A stretch of 29,996 nt of DNA from JALRLA01 sp046047755 (GCA_046047755.1 JBJOHK010000082.1:1-29996); one strand, 5' to 3'. Counted from the first letter of the stretch, positions 14,934 through 23,779 are shown. Notes: generated by a model not told the origin, from the sequence alone. Program-made: numbers and translations.

Positions 14934-16072
14934 AGGCTTTCAGCGGCTTGGAGCAAGGTGCTTTCTTGCTTAGCAAAGCACAAGCGCAATAGTTTAGAAT
15001 CTGTTGCTTTGGTAAAAAAGGGAGACAAAGGAATGCTTGCTACACCCGCTATTTGCACCAATTCTTCAGCGAACTCTCTGTCTGTCCGATCAGAGATTTT
15101 CGAATAGTCTACCAATTGAAAATACGAGCCTTGGCAAGGCAAAACGCCAAACCGGCTTTCGGCCAAGGCCGAGGCCAATAAATCGCGTTTTTGCTGGTAT
15201 ACCGATGCCACTTCGGCTTCGTGTTTTGGGTGCTCTTGCATAAAACGAGCCAAGCCTACTTGTTGGGGCATATTGGAGGAAAATGCCATGAATTGAAAGA
15301 CCTCTCGAATGCGCTGAGAAATGGCCGCAGAAGCCGAAATGTATCCCATTTTCCAACCCGTTGCATGGTAGGTTTTGCCAAATGAACTAAGGCGAACAGA
15401 GCGGTCTTTTAAGGCAGGCCTAGCGGCAGCCGAAATGTGATGCAACCCATCAAAAACCATGTATTCATAGACCTCATCGCTGAGCACAATCAAATCTCCA
15501 GCATCGGCGATACGCTCAATTTCCAGCCAGTCGTTTTCGCTTAGCACCCAACCTGTTGGGTTGTGCGGGGTATTCACCATAAGCATACGGGTGTGGCGAT
15601 TGACCAATTTGAATACCTGATCCCAGGGTATCTCTCCCGTTTGCGGATTCATGGCTACGCTTTTCACTGTCCCTCCGGCCATAATAATAGAAGGAGCATA
15701 ACAATCATAGGCCGGCTCAATGATGATCACTTCATCGCCGGGGTGAACCAAGGCTTGAATGGCACAATAAATACCCGCTGTCGCCCCGGGAACGATCGTG
15801 ATTTCTGATTCAGGATCGAGACTATAGCCCAATTCTGACTGGCAACGATCAGCCACCATTTGCTTCAAGGGTAGATAACCAGGCATAGGGGCATATTGAT
15901 TGTAACCCGACTGCATCGCTTGGGCAACGGCCTCTAGCAAGGCTTGGGGAGGGCTAAATTCAGGAAAACCCTGAGAAAGGTTGATGGCTCCATATTGTTG
16001 GGCCATTCGAGACATGGTGCTGAAAATCGACTCACCAAATCCCGCCAACTTGCTATTCGCCAAAGAGGTCAT
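14921..16072 (-). CDS. PLP aminotransferase, methionine/glutamine-type (YbdL / kynurenine aminotransferase family)
   Basis: This 383-residue fold-type I class I/II aminotransferase has NLSQGFPEF (31-39), the NTPHNPTG motif (167-174), SDEVYEY (198-204), the PLP lysine Lys233 in SSFGKTYHATGWKMG, and the carboxylate-binding Arg363. The N-terminal GFPEF and GYNQY elements are typical of the YbdL / kynurenine aminotransferase / glutamine transaminase K branch, which prefers methionine, glutamine and aromatic residues. It overlaps the omega-amidase gene by 13 bases, strengthening a role in glutamine-driven re-amination, for example in methionine salvage. A TATTTTCG box ends 5 bases before the start and overlaps a 12-bp palindrome shared with the divergent transporter gene. 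Confidence 0.9.
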   Translation of the reverse strand: MTSLANSKLAGFGESIFSTMSRMAQQYGAINLSQGFPEFSPPQALLEAVAQAMQSGYNQYAPMPGYLPLKQMVADRCQSELGYSLDPESEITIVPGATAGIYCAIQALVHPGDEVIIIEPAYDCYAPSIIMAGGTVKSVAMNPQTGEIPWDQVFKLVNRHTRMLMVNTPHNPTGWVLSENDWLEIERIADAGDLIVLSDEVYEYMVFDGLHHISAAARPALKDRSVRLSSFGKTYHATGWKMGYISASAAISQRIREVFQFMAFSSNMPQQVGLARFMQEHPKHEAEVASVYQQKRDLLASALAESRFGVLPCQGSYFQLVDYSKISDRTDREFAEELVQIAGVASIPLSPFFTKATDSKLLRLCFAKQESTLLQAAESLCKI

Positions 16073-16077
16073 GGGAA

Positions 16078-16110
16078 CGAAAATAAGCGCTTATGATTGT
16101 TACTGTGAAA
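16078..16110 (-). promoter_or_regulatory. Promoter of the aminotransferase-amidase operon, with overlapping palindrome
   Basis: On the minus strand TTTC, a weak -33, is followed after 21 bases by TATTTTCG (16085-16078), one mismatch from TAnnTTTG. The box ends 5 bases before the ATG. The perfect palindrome ATAAGCGCTTAT (16083-16094) overlaps the -7 box and could be an operator shared with the divergent sugar transporter gene. Confidence 0.4.
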
Positions 16111-16113
16111 TCC

Positions 16114-16121
16114 TATATTTG
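16114..16121 (+). promoter_or_regulatory. -7 box TATATTTG of the FucP-type transporter gene
   Basis: This exact TAnnTTTG match ends 17 bases before the ATG at 16139. A TTG 14 bases upstream is too close for a standard -33 element. Confidence 0.5.
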
Positions 16122-16138
16122 AGGATTATCGATATTGT

Positions 16139-17566
16139 ATGAACAACAAGAACTATACAAGAGCTTTTGCCATTTTGGTTAGCGTTTTCTTCTTCTGGGG
16201 CTTTGTAGCCGCTTCAAACGACATCCTCATTCCCGTTTTTAAAGAAAAACTGGACCTCACCCAGGCCCAAAGCCAAATGATTGCTTTCGTGTTCTACGTG
16301 GCCTACACCGTTGGATCTTTGCTCTATTTGGGCATTTCCAGAATCATGGGTGTCGACCCCATTGTAAAATACGGATATGGTAAAGGGATCGCTGCTGGTT
16401 TGGGTTTGTCGGCCCTGGGCACCTTGTTGTTTATTCCTGCCGCCAACAGCGTCAGTTTCCCTATGCTTCTGGGTGGATTGATGGTCGTAGGCTTGGGCTT
16501 TTCGCTGCAACAGACAGCCGCCAACCCCTTGGCCATCGCTCTTGGACCTGCTAATACGGGTAGTCAACGTTTGAGCTTGGCCGGAGCCATCAACAACGTA
16601 GGAACAACCATAGGGCCATTGCTCGTGAGCTATGCCATTTTCGGGCCCATGACTGGGTCAGAAAGTGACAGAATACTGGATGTTAGCGACGTCAAACTCC
16701 CCTACTTAGCCTTAGGTGCCCTGTTCTTGTTATTCGCCTTTGTATTTTGGAATTTGAAAGTAGATACCGAATCAGCGGCCGATGCTGAAACCTCATCTAA
16801 CGATAAAAAAGCCTTGTCTTATCCCCAATTATGGATGGGCATGATTGCCATTTTTGTTTATGTGGGTGTTGAAGTTTCAACGGCTAGCAACTTGCCGGAA
16901 TTAATGAAACAAGAAGTGGGTCTGGAAACCAAAAACATTGCCCCGTATATTTCCTTGTTCTGGGCCAGTTTGATGATCGGCCGTTGGACTTCTGCCTCTG
17001 GAGCCTTAGGCCTCAGCGGATTCAAACGAGAAGCCATGCGATTGATTTTACCCTTAGCCGCTTTCGGCCTTTTCTTAGCTGTTAACAGCAAAATGGGGCA
17101 TGAAGTATCCTCTTTCTATTCGTACCTATTGGTCGTGGGCTTATTGGTAGTGGCCGATTTCATTTCAAAAGGCAACCCTTCGCGCCAATTACTCCTGTAT
17201 AGCCTCTTAGGCATTGGCGCCTTGGTTTATGGCATGACCGCAACAGGCATGAGCTCCGTCATGTCTTTTGTATCTGTAGGCTTGTTCTGCTCCACTTTAT
17301 GGCCCTGCATTTTCACACTGGCCATCACCGGCTTGGGTTCTCAGACTTCTCAAGGAGCCAACCTTTTGGTGATGATGATCATGGGCGGCGGATTCGTATC
17401 TGTAGCCCAAGGTTTGTTGGCTAGCCCTGATTCGTTGGGAATTAAAAATAGCTATTGGGTAGGCGTGATTTGTTTTGCCTATTTGGCCTTCTACGCTTGG
17501 CGCGTGGGTAAATTGTTGCGCGACCAGGGCTTAGAAGTTTCAGCTGTAGAAGGCGGCGGCCACTAA
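16139..17566 (+). CDS. Sugar MFS transporter, FucP family
   Basis: This 475-residue integral membrane protein has about 12 hydrophobic helices and a short charged loop near 205-225 between the two halves. The N-terminal FFFWGFVAASNDILIPVFK (about 17-35) and the GFSLQQTAANPLAIALGP segment (about 121-138) are characteristic of the fucose:H+ symporter family, which includes glucose/galactose and hexose carriers. It would import a sugar across the inner membrane. No sugar kinase, isomerase or glycosidase gene is adjacent, so the substrate is unknown. It diverges from the aminotransferase with 66 bases between starts. The GT2 gene follows after 20 bases and has its own -7-like box. Confidence 0.88.
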   Translation: MNNKNYTRAFAILVSVFFFWGFVAASNDILIPVFKEKLDLTQAQSQMIAFVFYVAYTVGSLLYLGISRIMGVDPIVKYGYGKGIAAGLGLSALGTLLFIPAANSVSFPMLLGGLMVVGLGFSLQQTAANPLAIALGPANTGSQRLSLAGAINNVGTTIGPLLVSYAIFGPMTGSESDRILDVSDVKLPYLALGALFLLFAFVFWNLKVDTESAADAETSSNDKKALSYPQLWMGMIAIFVYVGVEVSTASNLPELMKQEVGLETKNIAPYISLFWASLMIGRWTSASGALGLSGFKREAMRLILPLAAFGLFLAVNSKMGHEVSSFYSYLLVVGLLVVADFISKGNPSRQLLLYSLLGIGALVYGMTATGMSSVMSFVSVGLFCSTLWPCIFTLAITGLGSQTSQGANLLVMMIMGGGFVSVAQGLLASPDSLGIKNSYWVGVICFAYLAFYAWRVGKLLRDQGLEVSAVEGGGH

Positions 17567-17572
17567 TTCGGC

Positions 17573-17580
17573 TATCTTCG
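17573..17580 (+). promoter_or_regulatory. -7-like box TATCTTCG before the GT2 gene
   Basis: One mismatch from TAnnTTTG, ending 6 bases before the ATG at 17587. It allows transcription separate from the upstream transporter gene. There is no -33 TTG at the usual distance. Confidence 0.35.
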
Positions 17581-17586
17581 CAAGGC

Positions 17587-18354
17587 ATGGGCACCCTTTC
17601 GCTGGTCATCATTGCCTTCAACGAAGAAGCGCACATTGGCGCCTGCATTCGCTCGGTCAGTTCGTTGGCCGATGAAATCCTAGTTGTGGACAGTGGCTCT
17701 ACTGACCAAACCGTTGCTATTGCTCAATCGTTGGGCGCTCGGGTTTTGTCAAGACCTTTCACCACGCACATTGAGCAAAAAAATTGGGCCTGGCAGCAAA
17801 GTAAAGGTGATTATATATTGAGCTTGGATGCCGACGAGGCCCTTTCTGCAGAATTGAAGTGCTCTATAGCGGCGGCTAAGGCTGAGGCTTTCCCCGCTTA
17901 CGGGTTTTCCATGAATCGCTTGAATCACATGGGAAATAGGCCAATAAAAGGCTGCGGATGGTACCCCGATCGAAAAATTCGCCTTTGGAAACGCGGAGCG
18001 GCTCAATGGGCAGGAGAAAACCCCCACGATCGCATAGAAATGGGACGTGGCACTGAGCAGGCCTTACGGGTAGATCAATTGCAAGGTGACTTATTGCACT
18101 ATACCTACCGCGATTTAAAAGCGGCGCGAATGCAAGCCTTGAAATTCGGTCGCATTGGAGCCCAAGAAGCCGGCAGTGGTTTTTGGGGATTGAACTTAGT
18201 AAAATGCTTGGTTTCGCCTTGGGCTCGATTTGTGCGCAACTACCTGCTTCGCTCTGGCTGGAAATACGGTTGGGATGGCTTTGTCATTTGTTTTTGGCAA
18301 AGCGTAGAGGTGGGAATGAAATATGGCTTGGGCTTTGTTTACTCCTTATCATGA
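17587..18354 (+). CDS. Family 2 glycosyltransferase (WaaE/KdtX-like)
   Basis: This 255-residue protein has a GT-A fold: LSLVIIAFNEEAHI (4-17), the nucleotide-binding VDSGSTDQT (34-42) and the metal-binding D-A-D (81-83) in SLDADEA. The later motif GWYPDRKIRLWKRG and the basic C-terminal part with a membrane-associating stretch match the WaaE/KdtX group, which adds hexose to the lipopolysaccharide core. Acceptor and sugar are inferred from family only. Its TGA overlaps the rnhB ATG (ATGA), so the two genes are translationally coupled. The link between a cell-surface enzyme and RNase HII is probably only genomic. Confidence 0.85.
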   Translation: MGTLSLVIIAFNEEAHIGACIRSVSSLADEILVVDSGSTDQTVAIAQSLGARVLSRPFTTHIEQKNWAWQQSKGDYILSLDADEALSAELKCSIAAAKAEAFPAYGFSMNRLNHMGNRPIKGCGWYPDRKIRLWKRGAAQWAGENPHDRIEMGRGTEQALRVDQLQGDLLHYTYRDLKAARMQALKFGRIGAQEAGSGFWGLNLVKCLVSPWARFVRNYLLRSGWKYGWDGFVICFWQSVEVGMKYGLGFVYSLS

Positions 18355-18950
18355 GGCTTCAACGATCAATAAAAGGATTGACCCTTGAAGCCGGATGCGA
18401 CGAAGCCGGGCGCGGATGCCTAGCAGGACCGGTGACCGCCGCAGCGGTGATATTACCACCTGATTTTGAGCACCCTTGGCTCAACGATTCCAAACAACTT
18501 AGCCAAAAGAAGCGGGAAACGCTTAGACCCATCATAGAAAAAGAAGCCATAGCCTGGGCCGTGGCTGAATGCAGCCCACAAGAAATAGATGAGTTAAACA
18601 TATTATGGGCCAGCGTAGAAGCCATGCACAGAGCCATTGCAGCCCTTTCGATTCAACCTGCATTCTTGGCTATAGATGGCAACCGATTCAAGCCCTACGC
18701 CGACATCCCCCATCAGACCGAGGTCAAAGGCGATGCTCGCTTCTTGCACATAGCGGCCGCCTCCGTCTTAGCCAAAACGCACCGCGACGAGCGAATGATG
18801 CATGGTCATAGAGAATTCCCCGCCTATCGCTGGGACAAGAATATGGGCTACCCAACTGCCGAACACCGCAGCGCCATCAGAGAATTGGGCCCCTGCCATT
18901 GGCACCGCAAAAGTTTTCAATTGATACCTCAGCAAATCAAATTGTTCTAA
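18351..18950 (+). CDS. rnhB: Ribonuclease HII
   Basis: This 199-residue enzyme cuts RNA in RNA-DNA hybrids and removes ribonucleotides built into DNA. The active-site acids are visible: Asp17-Glu18 in CDEAGRG, Asp109 in AIDGN and Asp128 in KGDARF, with the IAAASVLAKTHRD helix following. The open frame continues upstream to 18183, but the ATG at 18351 overlaps the GT2 stop as ATGA and gives the normal RNase HII length. A small hairpin terminator follows immediately. Confidence 0.96.
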   Translation: MRLQRSIKGLTLEAGCDEAGRGCLAGPVTAAAVILPPDFEHPWLNDSKQLSQKKRETLRPIIEKEAIAWAVAECSPQEIDELNILWASVEAMHRAIAALSIQPAFLAIDGNRFKPYADIPHQTEVKGDARFLHIAAASVLAKTHRDERMMHGHREFPAYRWDKNMGYPTAEHRSAIRELGPCHWHRKSFQLIPQQIKLF

Positions 18951-18973
18951 AAAAGGGGCACAAGGCCCCTTTT
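18951..18973 (+). terminator. Terminator after rnhB
   Basis: A 9-bp perfect stem (AAAAGGGGC with GCCCCTTTT) and a 5-base loop ACAAG begin right after the rnhB stop. The T-tract is short (four T, then C), so strength is uncertain. Confidence 0.75.
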
Positions 18974-19082
18974 CTAATTCCATTTCAAGTTGTGAGTGAC
19001 AGTTGCTTGAAATTTCTGTTTTTGCACATCGATACTATTGATTATTTTATTGGCAATTATTTGTCAATTTTTTAATCAAATC

Positions 19083-20306
19083 ATGAGCAAGCCAGAACGA
19101 ATCATCAGCCACATGGACCTAGACTCCTTCTTTGTCAGTGTGGAGCGCCTGCGCAACCGCGCCTTTGTTGGAAAGCCCTTGATCATTGGAGGAAACAGCG
19201 ATCGCGGGGTGGTAGCGAGTTGCAGTTACGAAGCCCGTGCTTTCGGCGTACATAGCGCCATGCCCATGAAACAAGCCAAACTGCTCTGTCCCGATGCTAT
19301 TGTCATTCAGGGCGACTCGCACCTGTATAGCGAGCACTCTCAACTGGTCACCCAAGTTATTGCCGACAGTGTACCCTTATACGAAAAAAGCAGCATTGAT
19401 GAATTCTACATCGACCTGAGTGGCATGGATCGCTTTTTTGGCTGTTGGAAAGTAGCCATGAACCTCAAAGAGCGCATTCAAAAAGAGACGGGCCTACCGA
19501 TCAGCTTTGGATTATCAGCCAACAAAACGGTTAGCAAAATTGCTACGGGCACGGCTAAACCAGCCGGACAAAGACAGGTAGACCTCGGCTTTGAAAAACC
19601 CTTTCTAGCACCACTCTCTGTACGCAAGATTCCCGGTGTGGGAGCCGAAACCTATAAAAACCTGCGCCAGTTGGGCATTCAATACATACGAACCTTGCAG
19701 GAGATGCCTCGGGAATTGCTGGTAAAGACACTGCAAAAGCCCGGCGCAGAGCTCTGGGAAAAGGCCCAAGGCATTGACAACCGACCCATCATTCCTTTTC
19801 ACGAGCGCAAGAGCATTAGCACCGAACGCACCTTTCAGCGAGACACCATTGATGTGACCATGTTACGCGACTTGCTATCAGCCATGGCCGAGAACCTAGC
19901 GTTCCAACTTCGCAAGGGCAACAAAGTTTGCGCCTGTGTGAGCGTAAAAATTCGCTACAGCGACTTCAACACCCACAGCCGACAACAAAAAATACCCTAC
20001 ACGAACAGCGACAAAGCCTTGATTCGCTGCACATTGGATTTGTTTGATGCCCTATACCAAAGGCGCATGCTCATTCGGCTTGTAGGGGTTCGCTTCAGTG
20101 ACTTGGTAGGTGGAGGCTGGCAAGTCTCTTTGTTTGATCAAGAAAGCGAGCTGCAGTCCCTGTACCAAGCCATGGACAAGATTCGCCTTCGCTACGGAGA
20201 ACAAGCCGTCAAACGCGCCGCCGGCATGGATGCCAAGAGCATAGGCAGAGGGGACAACCCCTTTGACGGATCTCCACCCATGCTGTTAGCCAACCGACGC
20301 AGTTAA
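19083..20306 (+). CDS. dinB: DNA polymerase IV (Y-family translesion polymerase)
   Basis: This 407-residue Y-family polymerase inserts bases opposite damaged template. The catalytic acids are Asp12 (MDLDSFF) and Asp106-Glu107 (SSIDEFYIDLSG); Phe17 is the expected steric gate against ribonucleotides. A helix-hairpin-helix segment (VRKIPGVGAETYKNLRQLG) follows, then the little-finger domain. QVSLFD near the C-terminus resembles the beta-clamp binding motif QxSLF. I chose the ATG at 19083. Extending to 19038 would add a hydrophobic MIILLAII stretch foreign to the family. No LexA-type box is obvious upstream in the 109-base gap after the rnhB terminator. Confidence 0.95.
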   Translation: MSKPERIISHMDLDSFFVSVERLRNRAFVGKPLIIGGNSDRGVVASCSYEARAFGVHSAMPMKQAKLLCPDAIVIQGDSHLYSEHSQLVTQVIADSVPLYEKSSIDEFYIDLSGMDRFFGCWKVAMNLKERIQKETGLPISFGLSANKTVSKIATGTAKPAGQRQVDLGFEKPFLAPLSVRKIPGVGAETYKNLRQLGIQYIRTLQEMPRELLVKTLQKPGAELWEKAQGIDNRPIIPFHERKSISTERTFQRDTIDVTMLRDLLSAMAENLAFQLRKGNKVCACVSVKIRYSDFNTHSRQQKIPYTNSDKALIRCTLDLFDALYQRRMLIRLVGVRFSDLVGGGWQVSLFDQESELQSLYQAMDKIRLRYGEQAVKRAAGMDAKSIGRGDNPFDGSPPMLLANRRS

Positions 20307-20368
20307 GCCTCTTGTCCAAAAGGTTGAACGATGACATTGCGATGAAACCAAGCATCAACGCCACGAAC

Positions 20369-20376
20369 TAATTTTG
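20369..20376 (+). promoter_or_regulatory. -7 box TAATTTTG of the type IX secreted protein gene
   Basis: This exact TAnnTTTG match ends 4 bases before the ATG at 20381, so the transcript is predicted to be leaderless. No -33 TTG is found at the usual distance. Confidence 0.5.
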
Positions 20377-20380
20377 CAGC

Positions 20381-21421
20381 ATGAAGCGCCTTGCGTGGAT
20401 CTACCTATGGCTACTATGGCTGCTGCCCACAAACTTGGGAGCCCAAACCCCTTCCCTCACCCTTTGCAAGGGAAGCAGCATCAATTACAAGGAATTCAAC
20501 GAACCTGGAAGTTTGCCATCGGTAGCGTGGAAATGGACTTTTAACGGGGCTAGCCCCAACAGCAGCACAGCACGCGAACCCCAAAACATCACCTACCCAG
20601 ATACGGGACTGTTTTACACCGAATGCGAGTCCACCTTCAGCGACGGTTCAAAATCAACCAAAGGCATCTATGTCTTGGTCATCTACAACCTATTTGACCC
20701 CATACCGCTTAAGGATTCGGCCTTTTGCAAAAGCCCCACCCAGATGACCTTGCGGGCTGGCAACTTGTACCGAGGGTACCGATACCATTGGACAAGCCCC
20801 GATGTCAACTTAAATCCCAATGACACAACGGCGCCCGTTTTAACCATTAACAAACCCGGTACCTATTCCGTCAAGGTTTATAGCGTTTGCGGCAACAGCA
20901 GCAAAACCGCCACTGTAAAAATGGGAGAAATTCCCCAAGTCGATTTGGGCAAAGACCGATTTGTGTGTCGAAATGTACGGGTAACCTTAGATGCGGGCTC
21001 CATGCCTGGCTATCGCTACAGATGGTATCCCAATGGGGAAACTACGTCAAGCTTGACAGCCAACATCGCCGGCACTTACAAAGTGGAAGTCACTAGCCCC
21101 GATGGCTGCATGCGCAGTGACGAAGTCAACCTCATTGATTCTTGCCCCCCACTGGCTTGGCTACCTACCGCATTCACGCCTGATGCCAACAATCGCAATG
21201 ACCAGTACAGCCCTTACTTAGAAGGCTTCAAGGAAATGCACATGCGCATATACAACCGCTGGGGCGAAAAGGTATTTGAAACCGAAACCTTTGGCGACGG
21301 ATGGGATGGCTACGCTAACGACAAACCTGCTCAAGAAGGGATCTACATCGTACTGTTGGAGCTCATTGGCAACGATAATTACCGCAAAGTCATGAAGGGC
21401 GAGTTCACCCTTCTGAGGTAA
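20381..21421 (+). CDS. Secreted Ig/PKD-repeat protein with type IX secretion C-terminal domain
   Basis: This 346-residue protein has a signal peptide (1-21) and a PKD-like domain at about 46-100 (WKWTFNGASP, then YPDTGLFYTECES). Two Ig-like repeats follow, at about 112-180 and 188-253. They share a Cys near the start, a YRYxW core and GTYxVxV before the last Cys. The end (257-346) is a gliding-motility-associated C-terminal domain: WLPTAFTPDANNRND, MRIYNRWGEKVFE, GWDGY, GIYIVLLEL and a final TLLR. This TIGR04131-type domain is the type B signal for export through the type IX system. The protein would end up on the surface or be released, and an adhesin-like role is plausible. It is a short member of a class that often exceeds 1000 residues. 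Confidence 0.9.
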   Translation: MKRLAWIYLWLLWLLPTNLGAQTPSLTLCKGSSINYKEFNEPGSLPSVAWKWTFNGASPNSSTAREPQNITYPDTGLFYTECESTFSDGSKSTKGIYVLVIYNLFDPIPLKDSAFCKSPTQMTLRAGNLYRGYRYHWTSPDVNLNPNDTTAPVLTINKPGTYSVKVYSVCGNSSKTATVKMGEIPQVDLGKDRFVCRNVRVTLDAGSMPGYRYRWYPNGETTSSLTANIAGTYKVEVTSPDGCMRSDEVNLIDSCPPLAWLPTAFTPDANNRNDQYSPYLEGFKEMHMRIYNRWGEKVFETETFGDGWDGYANDKPAQEGIYIVLLELIGNDNYRKVMKGEFTLLR

Positions 21422-21447
21422 GTTTTGCACCTGTTTCTCACGAAAGG

Positions 21448-21468
21448 CCCTCTTTTAGAGTGGGTTTT
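21448..21468 (+). terminator. Possible weak terminator after the type IX secreted protein gene
   Basis: CCC-x-CT and AG-x-GGG arms (21448-21464) form an imperfect hairpin followed by TTTT. It lies just upstream of the next gene's box TAATTTG (21470-21476). Weak evidence. Confidence 0.3.
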
Positions 21469-21480
21469 GTAATTTGCAAC

Positions 21481-23778
21481 ATGCGCAATGGCACATTAGC
21501 CTTTCTGGCCCTTTTCGTAAGCTCTCTATTCCCCCTGCAATCGCTGGCCCAATCGGCCACTGTTTTCAAAGCCAAAACCGCCCTAAACAGCGGTGATGCT
21601 GGAAAAGCATTGAAAATTTGCACCAAAGGCTTAGAGAAAGACAAAAGTTTGATTGAACTCTGGTACATCAAGGCCGCAAGTGAATACCATATATGGGAAA
21701 ATCGCGGGGATGATGCCGAATTGTCCTCCTACTTGAGAGAATCGGTCAAAAGCGCCATCAAGGCTCAAGCGCGAGATGAATTTGGCGACTACAAAGCCGA
21801 ATACACCGAAGTATTTGCCAAAATCGCGACAGAGAACAACGTAGAAGCCATGGCCAATTATGGTCAAGGCCGCTATTCCCGTGCCATACAGATGTACCGC
21901 AATAGCTACGATTTGTCGAACGACACATTTGCCTTGGGCATGATGGGGGTTTGTTACCACTTAAGCGAGAAAACTCGAGAAGGCCTTGGGGCCCTAAAGC
22001 AATGCGCTTTGTGGAATTACGGCGCCAGCGCTTCTGGACTTCACAGCCATACCTATGTGCGTGAAGCCTATGAAATATTGGCTGAATACTACGATCAAAA
22101 AAAGCAATTCGACAGCGCTCAGTATTATGCAGAAATGGGTCTCTCCGTTTACCCACAAAATCGAAAGCTTCTCGCCCTGGAACACGGCTACCTAGAAACC
22201 AACATCCAAGCCGCTCGCAGCCGCTCTGGAATCGGTAGTCTGTTCTTAGAAAATGTAATCCGTGCTTTGGAAATTTTCCCCGCTGATTCCAACTTTTTAA
22301 GCTACCAGAACTCCTACTACATCAACAAAATGGGCTATGTCGCCAACCGAGGCGACTACACACTAGCCGATACTTTGTTCATGGAGTTTTACATGCAAAA
22401 GCAAGTATTGGTCGAGGCCGGAATTCGCAACGAATCTGACCCCTTCCTCAAATCTGATTCATTGGCCTTTTTGGGTCAGTGCTTGCAATACTATTTGGGC
22501 AGCAACAACGAAGCCGCCACCGTATACTTTTTCTATAAATGGTACCCGCTTCAGTTTAAAAGCCCTGCCATCAACGAAAAGGGATTGGAAGTGTTATTGA
22601 AAAATCCGCCGGCGCAAATCTCACGCCGCTTGATCGTTTTCCTGCTTGATCACGCTACCCGCTCATACCCGACAAACAAAGTATTCAAGGGCTACCGCAA
22701 AACCTTGTTTGATCAATACAGAAAAGGCCCTATCAAGGCCTATGAATGGAGTCAACTGATTGCCATGAGCGACAGCCTGATGCATGACTTCCCTAAAGAC
22801 AAGACCTTAAAACCCCTTCAACGCACCCTTCTAATGGCCGCCTGCGACAGTGCCATAAAAGATGGAAGAATGCTCGCATCATGGACCTATATGCAGCGTT
22901 TGCAAAGGCAATATGGATACCCTGCAGACATCCAAAAACTGCACGAGCGTTTGGCTAAACAAGACTTTGAGATTCGCTACAAGGGCAGCAAAATTGGTTA
23001 CGAAGTGGTGAACGGTCTAAAGACTCCCCAAACCGGCTGGGACGGCTACAGCAAGCATTGCATAGCTGGTCACATGCCCGACAGCACCATTCAACGAGTC
23101 GAGGCCCGAATGAATTACTTCAGACAGAATGCCGGTATTCAGGCTCCCATATCCTACTCCAAAATAAAAGGCGACGCCTGTCAAGAAGCCGCTATTTTGT
23201 TTGCACCGGTAGGAATGTTCACCCGAGAACCCACTCCAGAAACGCACGGTTGCTATACAGAAGAAGCCGCTTATGCCGCCGCTATGGGGCACGCCATCAT
23301 GGAACCCAACCCCGCCATTGCGGCCACCGTACTGTTCGAAGACAATAAGAGTGAGGAGTTATTCAATCGGCAAATGCTCATGAATCCTTCTAGCTATACC
23401 TTTGGTTTCGGGGCAGCCGAAAATAACAGCGTTTTCTGGGTAGTTGATGACGGCGAAGTTTGGATGGACAGCCTAGCCTACCAAAATCGCTTTGTCAGCT
23501 GGCCTCCCAACGGCTATGCTCCAGCCATGTTAGCCTTCGAAACCTGGTCTTTCTCGAGCACCGAATCACTGGCCGATGCCCAGGTAGAAGTGAGCACTGA
23601 GACCTATGGGAAATTAGATGCTCATATCACTTTGGTCGAGAACAGTTTCTTACCCATGAATGCTCTTGTGATCAACCATGGTAAGCAAAAACAGGAACTC
23701 AAGGCCGGCGATATTATTCGCATCAAGGTCAAATTGAAGTCAGGTAAGATTTACCAAACCGAAACTCACTTGTTTTAA
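21481..23778 (+). CDS. Exported TPR-repeat protein with C-terminal CAP (SCP/PR1-like) domain
   Basis: This 765-residue protein starts at the ATG at 21481 (GTG at 21460 is less likely), giving the signal peptide MRNGTLAFLALFVSSLFPLQ... The mature part begins with helical TPR-like repeats (about 25-330: SGDAGKALKICTKGLEKD, YGQGRYSRAIQMYRNSYDL, KKQFDSAQYYAEMGLSVYP). A middle helical region follows. From about 525 to 670 it resembles a CAP domain: MNYFRQNAGI, DACQEAAILFA, GCYTEEAAYAAAMGHA, then NRQMLMNPSSYTFGFGA. The tail contains VSWPPNGYAPAMLAFETWSF, an element I know from other bacterial CAP proteins. It is probably periplasmic or outer-membrane-associated, and the role is unknown. The gene follows the secreted protein by 59 bases. 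Confidence 0.72.
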   Translation: MRNGTLAFLALFVSSLFPLQSLAQSATVFKAKTALNSGDAGKALKICTKGLEKDKSLIELWYIKAASEYHIWENRGDDAELSSYLRESVKSAIKAQARDEFGDYKAEYTEVFAKIATENNVEAMANYGQGRYSRAIQMYRNSYDLSNDTFALGMMGVCYHLSEKTREGLGALKQCALWNYGASASGLHSHTYVREAYEILAEYYDQKKQFDSAQYYAEMGLSVYPQNRKLLALEHGYLETNIQAARSRSGIGSLFLENVIRALEIFPADSNFLSYQNSYYINKMGYVANRGDYTLADTLFMEFYMQKQVLVEAGIRNESDPFLKSDSLAFLGQCLQYYLGSNNEAATVYFFYKWYPLQFKSPAINEKGLEVLLKNPPAQISRRLIVFLLDHATRSYPTNKVFKGYRKTLFDQYRKGPIKAYEWSQLIAMSDSLMHDFPKDKTLKPLQRTLLMAACDSAIKDGRMLASWTYMQRLQRQYGYPADIQKLHERLAKQDFEIRYKGSKIGYEVVNGLKTPQTGWDGYSKHCIAGHMPDSTIQRVEARMNYFRQNAGIQAPISYSKIKGDACQEAAILFAPVGMFTREPTPETHGCYTEEAAYAAAMGHAIMEPNPAIAATVLFEDNKSEELFNRQMLMNPSSYTFGFGAAENNSVFWVVDDGEVWMDSLAYQNRFVSWPPNGYAPAMLAFETWSFSSTESLADAQVEVSTETYGKLDAHITLVENSFLPMNALVINHGKQKQELKAGDIIRIKVKLKSGKIYQTETHLF

Positions 23779-23779
23779 G

